Source: Absidia repens (taxonomy: Eukaryota > Mucoromycota > Mucoromycetes > Mucorales > Cunninghamellaceae). Taken from it: a DNA stretch of 64,000 nt. The position numbers and the translations under genes were made by a program. The stretch is from assembly GCA_002105175.1 (NCBI GenBank), contig MCGE01000009.1, forward strand, positions 806,001 through 870,000. The letters run 5' to 3'. Below the pieces are notes generated by a model that saw only the letters and a list, made by a program, of their open reading frames with translations, was not told the origin of the DNA and did not search any database. Shown piece after piece: positions 46,363 to 58,418 of this stretch; position 1 is the first letter of the stretch, and each line of letters begins with the position of its first letter.

Positions 46363-47519
46363 GGAGGAAATGGAGGTTGAAGATGATTATTCTTACAGAC
46401 AGTTTGGTCCTTTTTAAATAACTTGATGAGTCGGTCATGTTCTGTATGTAGCCTGGAATTCCAATACACTTTGGAGAAATCAAATCTGAATTTGCATCCA
46501 CTTTCTTTCTACATATACATACATATAAAAGTGTAAATCGCTTGTCCCCTTTTCCTCTGTTCATGCCTTTACTTACTACTTCAGTCACCATATTAGTGTC
46601 ACCCGCCAGAACTTCCATTTGGAAAAATCTAAACGTGGTATCGATACTGTTGAGTTTGTTGACTACACTAGTGATGTTTTTGTTTTTCTAGATATATATT
46701 TATATAAAAAGGTTAGTATTGGTGGACCAACATTGTAAATGAGGTCTGCTTCCGTTCTTACATCTAATATCACTTGACCAATCAGCTGTTTCCAAGGGTA
46801 GAATACTTCACGTAGATTCATATGAGCTATAAAGAAAAGGGTGGAGGGGGGGGGGAGAGAGACGGGCGTTAAGCAAAAGTGGTTCCTGAATAATCATGTA
46901 CTCTATCCAGTATGTTTATTACCAATATGTCCCACTTGGGTGTAAGCGCAGGGAATGTCCTGAATGGTATCGGGTATGACAGCATGCAAAATTTGTTCTA
47001 TCGTCTCCAAGAGAAAAGAAAGGGAGGGGTGAGTTTGTTTTATCACAACGAATTGAAATTTGGTTTACCTGTTGTCCAAAAAGAGTAGTCGAGGTCAATT
47101 GAGTGCTGGATAACAGATAGCTCTTGTTCTTCAATCAGCTTGGTGCTTCCCGGAGCCAAGTCTGACACATCTATGCAAACACATACACAATCGTCAACCC
47201 AACAGAAAGAGTAGCAGTAGTATCTGATCTGCCTTACCTTTGAGATCGTGTCGTAGGAGTAGGACACGTGTTTCGTTTGATTCAGGATCAGGTACAATAG
47301 TACGTATCCTTGACAAGTTGAGGACGTCACTATTGTCAGTAAAAAAGAAGAGGTGAGCGTAAGCTGTGAGTTATTTTGTATGACTGCATACCGAGATAAA
47401 GCCTTTTGTATAGAGGTGACATTTTTTGAAGGAACACGAAGTGCTAAAGTTTGAAAAGTAGAGGTAAAAGCATCTCTATTCAGGACAGTCATTCCATAAT
47501 GACTTGGAGGCGACAGCAT
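45567..47519 (-). CDS. TRM5: tRNA (guanine37-N1)-methyltransferase
   Basis: Methylates G37 next to the anticodon, in nucleus/cytosol and mitochondria, to prevent frameshifting. Ten exons: 47392-47519, 47238-47329, 47069-47170, 46923-47004, 46762-46826, 46577-46687, 46397-46508, 46157-46281, 45781-46062, 45567-45707; about 413 aa. Diagnostic stretches: [22 protein letters not shown]-binding [34 protein letters not shown], and [15 protein letters not shown]. The end [19 protein letters not shown] is typical. The junction of exons 3 and 4 does not splice cleanly: after DYSFWTT the only AG acceptor (47005-47006) leaves the frame off by one, so a GT-GG intron or a one-base consensus error is needed. 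All other joins are GT-AG and in frame. Confidence 0.9.
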
Positions 47520-47710
47520 TTTTTTTTTTTTATTTGGAGCGGTTTATGGCAATTTTTTTTTTAAAAAAAAAGACTTGGAAAGGAATGCGCCGGAGTTTCG
47601 AAATCACATCAGGTATTATTTTTTCTGGCCTTCCACTTTTTTTCAATTTTTTACAATTATCCATATATCCTCCTCCGTCCCACCGCTAACCACCCAACTA
47701 TACTCATCCA
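47520..47710. promoter_or_regulatory. Short divergent promoter region of TRM5 and the PPIL3-like gene
   Basis: Only 191 bases separate the start codons of two genes that point away from each other. The region holds T and A tracts (47520-47530 and 47552-47571) and a C-rich stretch near 47670-47695. Both promoters and 5' UTRs must fit here; no TATA box was seen. Confidence 0.55.
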
Positions 47711-48528
47711 ATGGTAAGAGATTACTGGAAATGAAATGAGGTATCGATGATATCTACCTTCGCTCTTATTTACAAGGAACACTCCCTTTTTTTTTTTTTT
47801 TTTTTTTGATAGTCTGTGACCTTACATACTGATCTCGGTGATCTCAAAATTGAAGTATTCTGTGAAGCTGTACCAAACACAGCTGAAGTAAGTGAGACAG
47901 TCATATAAAAATAAAGCATAGACGTCAATACAAAGAATTAGAACAATAATGCCTTGTTTTATGTATTCTAGAACTTCCTTGCTTTATGTGCAAGTGGCTA
48001 CTACAATAACAATCTGATGCATCGAAATATCAAAGGCTTCATGTTACAAACGGGCGATCCAACAGGTACTGGTAAAGGTGGAAATTCTATCTGGGGACGC
48101 AAATTCAATGACGAAATTAGATCGACGCTCAAGGTAAAAATAAATTAAGGATGGCTATCATAGGGAAACTGATGAATGAATTAACTCTGTTGTATATAGC
48201 ATAACGCACGTGGCATAGTCTCGATGGCCAACTCTGGAGCCAACACCAACGGTTCACAATTTTTTATCACCTATGGCAAACAGCCCCATCTAGATACAAA
48301 ATACACGGTGTTTGGAAAGTAAGTTTATTATCGGTTTTGTGTTTGATATTATATTATATTCTAATTTGGTGTGTTTTTTTTATGCTACATAGGGTAATTG
48401 ACGGTGCCGATACAACTTTAGATGCCATTGAAAAAGTGCCTGTAGATGAAAAACATCGCCCAATTCAAGAACTGCGAATCAAGAATGTGACGATCCATGC
48501 TAACCCTATTGCTGACAAGGCCTCATAG
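47711..48528 (+). CDS. Cyclophilin-type peptidyl-prolyl isomerase, PPIL3 (cyclophilin J) group
   Basis: Proline isomerase; PPIL3 relatives are found in spliceosomes. Exons 47711-47713 (ATG only), 47813-47887, 47972-48133, 48200-48318, 48393-48528 give 164 aa, the usual length for a single-domain cyclophilin. It begins [22 protein letters not shown], which is the PPIL3 start. Active-site residues are present in [15 protein letters not shown] (Phe, Gln) and [16 protein letters not shown] (Phe-Phe). The PPIL3 label rests on the [14 protein letters not shown] start and short loops; PPIL1 is the nearest alternative. The intron right after the ATG is 99 nt. Confidence 0.92.
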
Positions 48529-49126
48529 TTTAGATTTATTTGTTCCATCCTTTATATATATTATTAGTTTTTTATGTTTTTTATGTGTGTATATTTGAAT
48601 AAAGAAACCATATTTGCCTCTTCATACATGAATTGTTGATCGTTCTTTTTTTTTTAACTTATGCGTTTCTCGCTATGTATATTCGAATAAAGAAGCGTAT
48701 TTGCCAATCTATAAATGATTGATCGTTTTTTAATGGTTATGATATTTGCTACAAGTATTCGGTTGTACTTGCTTATTGCCATCGCCCTGCACTCAACTTT
48801 ATTTTAATATCCACAAAGAGATACACCCTTCATTCTGTTTGCCCAATCAATTTCATTAGACCCCTTTTACATAATAGCATTCATATCATAATACTGAAAA
48901 CTTGTATTTCATGCCCCAACCGTATCCCTTTAGCCATCAATTTTCCTGAACCTTTCAATTTTGTACGCAATGAGTTACCCAAAACAATAAATATAGATAT
49001 AAAAAAGTGGCCAAACTGCCAATTTATGTTTTATTATAAAAAAGTAAATCAAATTAAAAAAATAATAATGACTAGAGTAAATAGGAAGAGAAAAGAAGGG
49101 ATATGTTGATAATATTAATAGCGATA

Positions 49127-49159
<33 letters not shown>

Positions 49160-49242
49160 AAAAGATAAAGAAAAGAGATAAAGAAAGAAGAGTACGTTAA
49201 ACATACGTTAAACTAATTCCACCACCACCACTCATCCAAGAA
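48529..49242. other. Convergent spacer with duplicated poly(A) region
   Basis: The PPIL3-like 3' end has AATAAA at 48598-48603, and the surrounding 65 bases are repeated imperfectly at about 48674-48735, giving a second AATAAA. An A tract lies at 49130-49157 near the 3' end of the UNC93-like gene. No gene. Confidence 0.5.
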
Positions 49243-50835
49243 TCAGAGTGCTTCCGTTTCGAGTTTTTCCTGCTGTTTTTGGACACCGTCTTCAACCGAG
49301 TTTTCGACATGACCACCCACAATGACTTCTTTGCCACCATCCCTAAGGTTATCGATTTCTTCCACAGTGACATCGGGGACCGTGTAGCAGACAACGTAGG
49401 CCAAGAATAACCCCACCATGTTGAGAACAAATACAATGATGAGTTCTGTCATAAATTCTGTCCGGTTCGCATCGATTTGACTTGCAATAGCATTACCAGC
49501 ATTTTGGATCGTCTTGTAAAAGCCCACATAGCGCGCCGAGCGTTCAGTATCGTTGGTCATGGTGCCCAGCAGCCAATAAACAAACCCTTGGTAAATCGAG
49601 TCAGCCATACCAAACAATGCATATTCAAGCGCCAAAGGACCAAAGCCCGGGGACAAGACATCCATGGTGACAAAGTCAGGGTGCAATTTCAGGTCCACTG
49701 ATTCCCGTGTAAATCGTTGCTGAATAAAGATGGCACCAATCCATAAAGCACCCAGCACCACAATCACCACCGTATTACCAATATAAGCCCGCCGTTTTCG
49801 ATTGCCCAACGACGTCAAATCGAGCATCCAGCCAAAGACACCGGCGCCAATAATTTGCATCATCCAATACAGCAAATTGTTAAGTGCACGACCCCGAATG
49901 TTGAAATACCCACCCCCATTGTAGCCTTGTTGTTGATACGTATAGAACCAATTGGAGCTAATCATCAGCGGGATCAGAATCAACATACGCCAGTCCATAA
50001 ACAGTTTAAGCACTTCGATCGCCTCACGTTTCCAATTGGAGTATTTGTGTAGAGAGACTTGCGACCCATCGTTACGAATCACCTTGCTAGCGGGAAGTAA
50101 CAGAGCGCCGATCAGTGAGCCCACTGTCATAATGACAATAAACGCATAGTATGTCGACGGCTGCACATGGTTGGCTTCACCTACACTCCATTCGTTTCCG
50201 AGAGCAACAGCTGCACCCACCGAGGCACCCCTATGCGAAAAAAAAGTAAGCACATGATTGTTCCGTTTTTTTTTTTTTTTTTTCTAATTCAGGACTTACA
50301 GGTTGAATACCATCCAGAAAATCGAAAAGGCTCGGCCTTTTTCAGATTCATTGGGATAAGACATCATAATTGCTCCTTGCGCTGTCCATAAACAACCCGC
50401 ACCCACACCAAGAATAGCCCCTGCAACAATAGTGAACGCACTACTGGGAGAAAGGAACGCTCCCACGTACAACACATAGGTAAGACCAGCACACGGAATC
50501 AAAATTCGATGACCAAAAATGTTAAAGCTAATAGTGAAAAAAAAAAATAAGGTTATTACGGCTCATCCATTCACCTGCCGTTTTATTTTAACTTACAGAG
50601 GAGCACCCACAAGCGAACAAATAGTAAACGTAACAGCCAAAGCAGTCGCAGAGTTGTCAGCAGCAGTGGTATCCTAAACATAACATGTTGTCTTTAGTGG
50701 ATGGAAATCAAAAAAAAACATATTTTTGTCTCTTACCGCTTGTCCAGCACCCCCATACCCGTCAGAGCATTATACATACCTATATATTGTAAAACAAATA
50801 AAGGATAAAGAAGGTAAATATATTACCACAATGGT

Positions 50836-50866
<31 letters not shown>

Positions 50867-50952
50867 ATACCTGGACAACAGAAACAAACAAACCCAACCA
50901 AGAATACCTGGAACGTGGGGCTATTGATTCGAAACGGTAATTTAATTCCCAT
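49243..50952 (-). CDS. UNC93-like (DUF895) major facilitator membrane protein, with a one-base frame break
   Basis: Multi-pass transporter-like protein; fungal members have no agreed substrate. Exons 50871-50952, 50737-50779, 50597-50673, 50300-50527, 49243-50230; about 472 aa. About 11-12 hydrophobic helices can be seen, with family-type phrases SLVGAPLFNIFGHRILIP, GAGCLWTAQGAIMMSYP and TERSARYVGFYKTIQNAGNA. The C-terminus is a soluble charged tail. Exon 2 should read MYNALTGMGGAGQA as in the family, but a run of five G (near 50752) instead of six shifts the frame; no alternative splice restores it. Everything before and after is in frame, so a consensus error or a recent null allele is likely. 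The start 50952 is chosen because a TATAAAGG box lies 93 bases upstream; upstream in-frame ATGs precede or overlap that box. Confidence 0.82.
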
Positions 50953-51446
50953 AATTGTTGCTTTTTTGGTGAATTCAATAAAGGAAATGAAATAAATAAA
51001 TAGAAAAAGAGAAGAAAAAGGATGTATTTCCCCACACACACCCGCCTTTATACCCGCCATGTTTTTTTTCAATCACCGGTACCTGAAAAGGGTCCAAAGA
51101 AGATGTGTACTGTCAGAACGATACCTAGTATAAAAAAAAAAAGAAATGGTGATGAGGATCATTTCAGCAATAATATTTTTTTGCTTACTTGAGGCATGGG
51201 AAGGTGGTACAGTGTTCAGTATCATACAAAGGGAGCGAATGGTCAGCTGTTGATAACAGCCCATCTGTGTGTGTGTGTGTAATTCTCTTTATTACAAAAT
51301 AAAATAAAACAAAAATGGGGGAGGGGACATGATGATGATAATAATAATAAAGAAAAAAGATGATAATAATAACAATGATAAAAATAAATGATGATAATGA
51401 TAACGAAATGATAAACTAAACAAACTAATAAAAATGGAGATCAAAT
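50953..51446. other. Spacer between the UNC93-like and SYO1 genes
   Basis: Contains the UNC93-like promoter with its TATA box and the SYO1 3' flank, which is A-rich with many ATGATAAT-like units at about 51329-51410. No gene is seen. Confidence 0.45.
51045..51052 (-). promoter_or_regulatory. TATA box of the UNC93-like gene
   Basis: TATAAAGG on the minus strand inside a GC-richer GGGTATAAAGGCGGG context, 93 bases before the chosen ATG. Confidence 0.55.
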
Positions 51447-54110
51447 TTATCGCCGTTCGGTTGCTTTGTATTTGATAAAGGCCACCAAGTTGGTTAAAGC
51501 TTCATCTGCGCGAGAGCGCAGGTCAAACTGCTTTCGACGGTCGATTGATTTCACCTAAACAAGTAGTACAATAAATAAAAAGAAATAAGTACCACATAAA
51601 CTAGAAGAAGAAGAAGAAAAAAAAAAAGCGTACCATAGATCGAGTCATTGGTAATTGTTGTTTCAGTTGATTCAAATAACCACCTTGAACAAAAACAGGG
51701 GCATCATAATCGAAAGCGCAATCACTGTAGACGTCGTACAAAAAGTTCAATGCTTCTATCCTCACTTCAGGTCGGCTGTTGCCATCATTCAACAGAGTCA
51801 TCACAAATTGTCCAATGACCTACAAATCATCCATCACCGCCCCCCCCAAAAAAAACAAGCATTATTAGGTAAGTAAGTGTCCCTCTCCTTATTAATCATG
51901 TGCGTGTGTACCAACCAACCCTGAGCAAAACCTTTTTTATATCTTCTCAACTTACCTTATTTGTTTCAATATCCCCTTGTTTTGCAGCAATAGGGCCCAG
52001 GCATCCGATCACCTTGACACGCATCGAAGCGTCGGGATGTGCTGCTTGGTAAGCACCGCAAAGCGTGGCGACGTCCGTGGCACCCAAGGGAATGTCTTGT
52101 TTCAATCCACGACCCAACGACCATAGACAACCGACCATCACCTCTAACACAGCATCCCGTTGTCCCGAGCCAGGACACGCACCCACTTGATGGGCTGTTT
52201 GGAAAAGCCATTGCCACGCTTGTTTTGCATCCGCCACATGTTCCTTGAACCACACGTTGGAAGGCATATCGTTCATCGTCAGTAGAAAGTTGTTGATACA
52301 TTCCAAGGAGCGCTGGTGCGTTAATCCCAAGCCAAGTGTCACCGTGGGGCACAAGGCAGGGTCATCCGGGAAAGATAAGGAAGGGGTAGGTGTAGCCAGT
52401 CGGATCAATTGAGGAAAGACTTGATAGGTAAAGGCATGGACCATAGGGTGGTTGCGTAGTACTTCCAAATCGCCTTCCACTGAGTTGTTGCTATTTTCTA
52501 TGAGCGAGTCGGCATCTTGCAAGTAACTGTCAATGTTGTCTTCATTAATCCCATCTGCCAACGCATCATCACCATCCGCTTGATCGTCCATAGCTGCGTC
52601 ATCTGCCGTCGCTTCCGCTTCTTCCCATCCATCTTGATCCCCATCATCATTTCCAACTAAACAAAGATCCGCAAGGAGTTCCATGGTCAGTTGTAAGGTG
52701 GAGAGCCGATCTTCGACACTTTGGATATATATTTCTTCGTCGGATAAGGGTTGCTTTGGTTTTGGTGTAATTTCCCCAGTTTCTTCATGTTTGGTGACAC
52801 GTCCACTTTGTAATGCTGTTACTGTCTTTGCCGCCGCTTCTTGAATATCATAGTCAAGGGACGCCACTAGGATGGGGAGAACAATCTTGTTCAGTTCAGT
52901 CATGGCATCACGCTCATCATCCCAAGAGCCATTCAATTGCACCACTTCCTTAATGTTCATTAAAATGGCTGGAGTATAAAAGATAAAGAATGTCAATTAT
53001 CTGATCATCCCAACCAACCATTATTTCCGGTTCCTTTCACTTACCACAGGCCAAAACCCGCACAAGCACCTTATCGGGTGAATCGAATTTGTTGAGGATA
53101 TCGAATAACATGTTAACATATTCAGGGTGATTTTTGAATTCGATTAAAATATCTTTGTTGTCTTCGGTCAGCGTCGTCAAACATTGTCCTAGATAAGTCC
53201 CCCCCCAAGAAAAAAGATGTAAGTCGGTTGTTCCATTGTTGCTCACTTGTTCGATTTCCGTTTCGTGCCTTACCAGCAGCAACTACCACACGTGTAGGAC
53301 ATTGGTCTGCCGCCGATAAGAAGGAGATAAAGAAGTTGATCAAATTTAACCTATTCACTGCTTTGATATACTTGTCAGATGCTTCACTATAAACGCAATT
53401 GAGATCAGTCAAACTCACTTGCAGTGCACTCTCTCCTTCTTTTTCTTTACCTGATCGCCCACACAATATAAATAAAGTTTTCAGCATAATCCCAAATCGA
53501 TTGTCGTCGTTCCTTGTCGGTCACATCTTCCAAAGGAGCGTTCTTCAATACATTGTCCAAAGTATGCGAAATGCCAGGCAACAATGCAGCCAGAGGAGTC
53601 AAAATATCGCGGTTGTAGTATTCCTTGACCACCGTAGCTTCCACCGAAGCAAGATTCCTTATTCATAGAATATATATGAGTATTCCTCTTCTTTTAAACG
53701 CCCTCCCTTCTCCCGCTCAATTACCTGAGAGTACCAAGAACCTCTTCGACCACTTCTTGGTTATCATCTGTCAAGCGTTCAATCAATAAAGTCACAATGC
53801 GTTTAGATAGTAGTAACTGGCGAGTGGATTCATTGGACATGACCAGGTTGGAGATACATGAAGCTGCCCATGCACGATCAGCAGGGGTAGGTGCGGTTAA
53901 CTATTTCAAAATAAAATATTAGAATGGGATCAACAGATATATGCGTATCAATGTCCCCCCCCTTAAAACTTTACTTGCCTTGTTGATCACCGGCAAGACT
54001 TGTTCTTCTTTGACCACCAGATCGTTTGTTCCTTGTTGAATCCCGGCTGATACTCGGCTAAGTGGATTGCCTCGTTTACTGTTCCCACGACGTCCTTGTT
54101 GTTTCCCCAT
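51447..54110 (-). CDS. SYO1: Symportin Syo1 / HEATR3-like ribosomal protein import adaptor
   Basis: In yeast Syo1 carries ribosomal proteins L5 and L11 together into the nucleus for 5S RNP assembly. Eight exons, 53979-54110, 53725-53900, 53451-53657, 53274-53386, 53045-53188, 51956-52968, 51634-51819, 51447-51554, give 692 aa in frame. Seen: basic N-terminus MGKQQGRRGNSKRGNPLSR, the diagnostic PADRAWAASCISNLVMS, LLSKRIVTLLIERLTDD and VVEEVLGTLRNLASVE (ARM/HEAT helices), and a long acidic loop (DDAAMDDQADGDDALADG) like the L11-binding acidic loop of Syo1. The end, SRADEALTNLVAFIKYK, is also family-like. Intron 1 has a GC donor, AAG|GCAAGT (53978-53973). Confidence 0.88.
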
Positions 54111-54479
54111 GATATTGATGCGAGTAACCGAATAATATGTAGAAGAAATAGAAGAAAAATTCAGGTGCCAAAAAAAAAAAAAAAAAAAAAAAAAAATTAG
54201 GAAGAAAAATGCATTAGTGGCCGTGGCTTATAATGTAGCGATATATTCAACCCCCGCCTTCTGCCAAATAGAAATCAAGGGGCAATCTATCTTCATTCAA
54301 AATGGCATCATCCCAAACATCACCATTTTTGAGTGACATGATTCAATAGTAGTATGTATGTTTTTAAAGATAATAAATTATTTTATTTCTTCAAGCAAAA
54401 AAAAAGTCTTTGCGCGTATATGACCAAATCTAAACTCTATGGATATATTTGTAGAAAAGAAAAATAATTATAAGCTAAT
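54111..54479. other. Spacer upstream of SYO1
   Basis: SYO1 5' flank with an A tract at about 54171-54196 and the 3' flank of the acyl-CoA dehydrogenase gene. No gene. Confidence 0.45.
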
Positions 54480-54621
54480 CTACTTGTATTGAGCCAAAAG
54501 AATCTTGGAGATGGTTTCCAGTTGGATATTGCTTGTCCCTAATTTGATATATGGATGTCAGAACAAGAACAAAAAGTATACAAGGAATCTGTCAGTCATT
54601 TTCCTCTCATTTCCTCTTTTT

Positions 54622-54657
<36 letters not shown>

Positions 54658-56445
54658 GTTTGTTTGTTACCTTCGTAGATCGCACCAATCTTGGCATCCC
54701 GATAGAATTTCTCCACACCAAATTCCCTTGTAAAGCCATTGCCACCACACCATTCGACGGCCTTGCTTGCAGCACGTTCAGCGACCTGGGATGCATAGAG
54801 TTTCGCCATAGCAGCTTGCATCACAAACGGTTGACCTTCTTCCTTAAGTCTGGCGGCGTTGTATGTCAATAATCGCGCCGATTCAATATCCACAGCCACT
54901 TGCGCAAATTGATGTTGCATCGCTTGGAACGACGCAATCGGTTTGCCAAACTGTTGTCGTTCATGCGCATATGTTGCTGCCAAATCAAATGCACCTTGAG
55001 CAAGTCCAAGCATCTACCATCAGAAAAAAAAAAGCGAGTCGAAGTAGATAAATGAGTTGCTGCGTGTTTGTGTGTATATAGAGAGCGTCCTGCCTTTTTT
55101 TTTTTCTTTGGCCTTACCTGAGCGGCAATTCCAATACGGCCTTCATTTAAAGAATCAATGGCATATTTGTATCCTTGGCCCACAGTCCCCAAGACATTTT
55201 CTTTAGGTACCTTGACATTATCCAAATTTAGCACACATGTCGATGATGCGCGAATGCCAAGCTAAAATAAAAATACACGTTAGCAGCGCAACAGTTGACT
55301 TTCTTTTTTTTTTTTTTTGTGTATACCTTTTTTTCTTTTTTGGCCACTTCAATACCCCAATCTTTTTCAACTACGAAGGCAGTGATTCCTTTGTACCCTT
55401 TGGACGGGTCCCTAATTTTTTTTCAAAGAAACCATTAAATATCAACTCCAACCCCCCTCCCCCTATCTTTCTAGCACTTACACATTGGCAAAGATAACAA
55501 AGATTTCCGATTCACCAGAATTACTGATCCACATTTTGTTCCCATTGAGCACGTAATGATCTCCCTTATCGTCGGCTTTGGTTTGAAGAGCAAACGCATC
55601 ACTGCCGGCCCCTGATTCAGAGATACAGAAACTGCCGATGGTATCCGTGGCCAATCGAGGAAGGTATTTGGCTTTCAATGCATCATTGCCGAATTTTCGA
55701 ATCACTGTATTTGTCACTGTATTCTACATACCCAACAATTTTTTTTAAAAAAAAAAGTAAGTATCATCACGCCCCTTCTCTTCCCCTTGTCTTGTTTTTG
55801 TGTCAAGAAAGCTTACATGAATATCACACAACGCACTAACAGAAGGATCAATTTTGGCCAGTTCTTCAATAGCAATCACTGCACTTGTGAATGAACATTC
55901 AGCACCACCTAAATCAGCAGGTGTTTCAAGGCCCATCAGCTATCAATTCAAACGTGTTAGTATTCACAACTAGGACGATGTCATGATTTCCTTTTTTTTT
56001 TTTTTTTTTTTTTTACCCCGTTGGTAAACATAGCATCAATCAATTCTTTATCGATAGCTTCTTGTTCATCCATTTGTTGAACTTTTGGCAAGACAAGGTC
56101 ACGAGCAAATCTTGATACTGCATAGCATAGAAAAAAAGAGAGACCCAGGTGAGCGGAAAAAAAAATACACATACACACTTTTTTGGTTATCTTTTCTTTA
56201 CCAGTATCCTTTAACATTAATTCTTCTTCAGTAAAGTTGTAAAGTGACGAAGGAGAGGAACAAGCCAGAGGACTGGCACTCATTCGGGCGTAGTGCCTAA
56301 AAAATGAAAGACCATGGGGAATCAGTTTTCACGGCACCAAAAGTTGAACAAAAGCGATAAGAGGTCGAGTAAAACCTTACCTTTTTGACAGTAGAGAGAT
56401 GGAGGAAGTGGTAGGACGGGCTGTTTTCAAGATGGAGCGAAACAT
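54480..56445 (-). CDS. ACADSB: Short/branched-chain acyl-CoA dehydrogenase, mitochondrial
   Basis: FAD enzyme oxidising short branched acyl-CoAs (isoleucine or fatty-acid breakdown) in mitochondria. Nine exons, 56381-56445, 56202-56296, 56017-56117, 55817-55939, 55482-55723, 55327-55411, 55118-55261, 54671-55013, 54480-54538, give 418 aa in frame. The N-terminus [20 protein letters not shown] is Arg/Ser-rich without acids, a mitochondrial presequence. Seen: [20 protein letters not shown], family signature [20 protein letters not shown], and the catalytic-base region [13 protein letters not shown] with Glu399 in the position used by short- and branched-chain members. Choice of ACADSB over SCAD rests on overall resemblance, e.g. 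[15 protein letters not shown], and is not certain. Intron 8 contains a (GT)n run. Confidence 0.9.
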
Positions 56446-56647
56446 GAAAGATAGAAGGGAGTGAGGGAGAAGAAGAGGAAAAGGAAGGTACCTTGAAGGA
56501 AGAGGGGGGGAATTTTTTTTCTTTATATGATTTTCAACATCCGATTTTTCTCACGGTGCGATGCCATGGGGAGAATGGGGAAAGTAACTTTTGGACAGTG
56601 TAATATAAAATAGAGTTTTATTGATGATAAGAATGACAATATAGCTA

Positions 56648-56687
<40 letters not shown>

Positions 56688-57325
56688 AAGAAACAAAAAG
56701 GAGGAGAGAAGGATTATCTAACTATACTACAAAAGAAAAACCCAACGAGTAAGTAGACGCTATACTTATACATATAAAACAGAGTGAGTGATACCTGCAT
56801 TGAAGGTGATGCCTGGAGAAAGTGAATGGAATTACATTAAAAGCCTAATTAACATGACGGCTCACAGTACAGTCGAAGTGAACCGCGTGCATGTTTGACA
56901 GTTGTAGTAAATTCATGATGATGTGAAAAATTGAATTTATAGTAGTCTTTTTTTTTTTTGTCACCTAGCAGCAAGGCCACCGTGAAAATATATAATGAAA
57001 ATGAATCTGATCCTTCATAAAAGAGGGTGGCAGTGGGAAAGTGCGGTTTGTTAATGCCGGCCAAGGCAGAAATTAAGGGGTGAGGGGTAGTAAAATCCCA
57101 GTCTGCCCACGGGAGCTTTTTTTTTTTTTTGGAGAGTGACTCGCTTCAGCCACCAAAATCCCCGCTTCTATTGAAAATTGGGAGGGAGGGCATTTTTGTC
57201 AAATGCGGTGTATTTTTTTCCCTCCAACCGCAGACGCTCAGGTTTTTTTTTTTTTTTTACTATCTTTACTTGTTTTTCCCTCTTCCTCTCCTAGTGTGGA
57301 ACGACAACATAATATATAATTCATC
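56446..57325. other. Divergent intergenic region upstream of ACADSB and SmB
   Basis: About 880 bases between divergent starts. A poly(A) tract of nearly 40 bases lies at 56648-56684 and T tracts near 57118-57130 and 57242-57259. It must hold both promoters. No protein gene or known RNA is recognised. Confidence 0.45.
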
Positions 57326-58418
57326 ATGGTAGGAATAAAAAAAAATAAAAAGAAAACACTAAAAAGAAGAAACAAACGGATTTCCTTATGGACATCGCGT
57401 CTTTCATCGGCGTTGTCGTCGTCGTCATCATCACAACACTTACTAAATTGTTTATTATTATTGGTAGTCAAAAAGTTCAAAAATGTCGAATATCATCAAC
57501 TACCGACTTCGGGTAACATTATCGGATGCGCGGGTGTTGACAGGACAAATGTTGGCCTTTGACAAACATATGAATCTTGTATTGGCCGATTGTGAGGAAT
57601 TCCGCAAGATCAAGTCCAAAAGCAGCAGCAGCAACAAAAAGAATACCAGCGACACAAAGGAACAAGATATGAAACGAACACTGGGTCTGGTGATTTTACG
57701 AGGTGAAACTATTGTTAGTATTAGTATTGATGGTCCTCCTCCACCTTCAGCCGATGATGCTAGAGGTAGAATGGCCATGATGGGCGGTCCTGGTATGGGT
57801 AGAGTAAGTGTTTTAGAATATGACATACATGACAAGGAACTAGGATATTAACATATATTATTATCAGCCTGCCGGACGTGGTTTACCAGCAGCTCCTCCT
57901 CCAGGTATGCCTATGGCTGGGTTATCTGGGCCTGTACGTGGTGTTGGTGGTCCTGCTCCTGGCGTAAGTTTATATAAGATAGGATACACGCGTATATATG
58001 TGTGCCATGACTGATATTTGGTTTTCATATATAGATGATGGCTCCTAGACCTGGTTTTGGTGCTCCTCCAATGCCCTATGGTCGACCTCCTATGCCCGGT
58101 GGGTCTGGCGCCGTAAGTGATTTACACTCCACATATACTTAATAGGTTGTAACTGACATTTTTTTTTTTCGTGTAGCCTCCTCCTGGATTTCGACCCGGA
58201 CCTCCACAGAACTTTAGACCTCCCCCTCCTGGGTTCCGTCCTCCTCCTCCTGGCATGGTAAGTTCACGATCAAAGGAATACGAAATTACAGGGATAGGTT
58301 TGCTGATTCATGCTGACATTTTTTTTCTATATAGCCACCACAAGGATTCCCACCTGCTGGGCGTGGTCTCAACCGACCACCCCCACCTCCTCCTGGCTAT
58401 GGACGTCCCCCTCAATAA
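57326..58418 (+). CDS. SMB1: Small nuclear ribonucleoprotein Sm B
   Basis: Core Sm-ring subunit of U1, U2, U4 and U5 snRNPs. Exons 57326-57328 (ATG only), 57468-57803, 57868-57963, 58035-58112, 58177-58257, 58335-58418 give 225 aa. The spliced N-terminus reads MSKSSKMSNIINYRLRVTLS, matching the GKSSKM-type start of SmB; Sm motif 1 contains TGQMLAFDKHMNLVLADCEE and Sm motif 2 has LGLVILRGETIVSISIDGP. A Ser/Lys linker lies between them. The C-terminal tail is Pro/Gly/Met-rich (PPPGFRPGPPQNFRPPPPGF), with each tail exon carrying one or two repeats, as in vertebrate SmB. The stop codon overlaps an AATAAA (58414-58419). Confidence 0.95.

Noticed and set aside
50960..51072. Upstream in-frame ATGs for the UNC93-like protein (MAGIKAG...)
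   Set aside because: The stretch overlaps the TATAAAGG promoter box and encodes an odd leader; the ATG at 50952 begins the family-like sequence.
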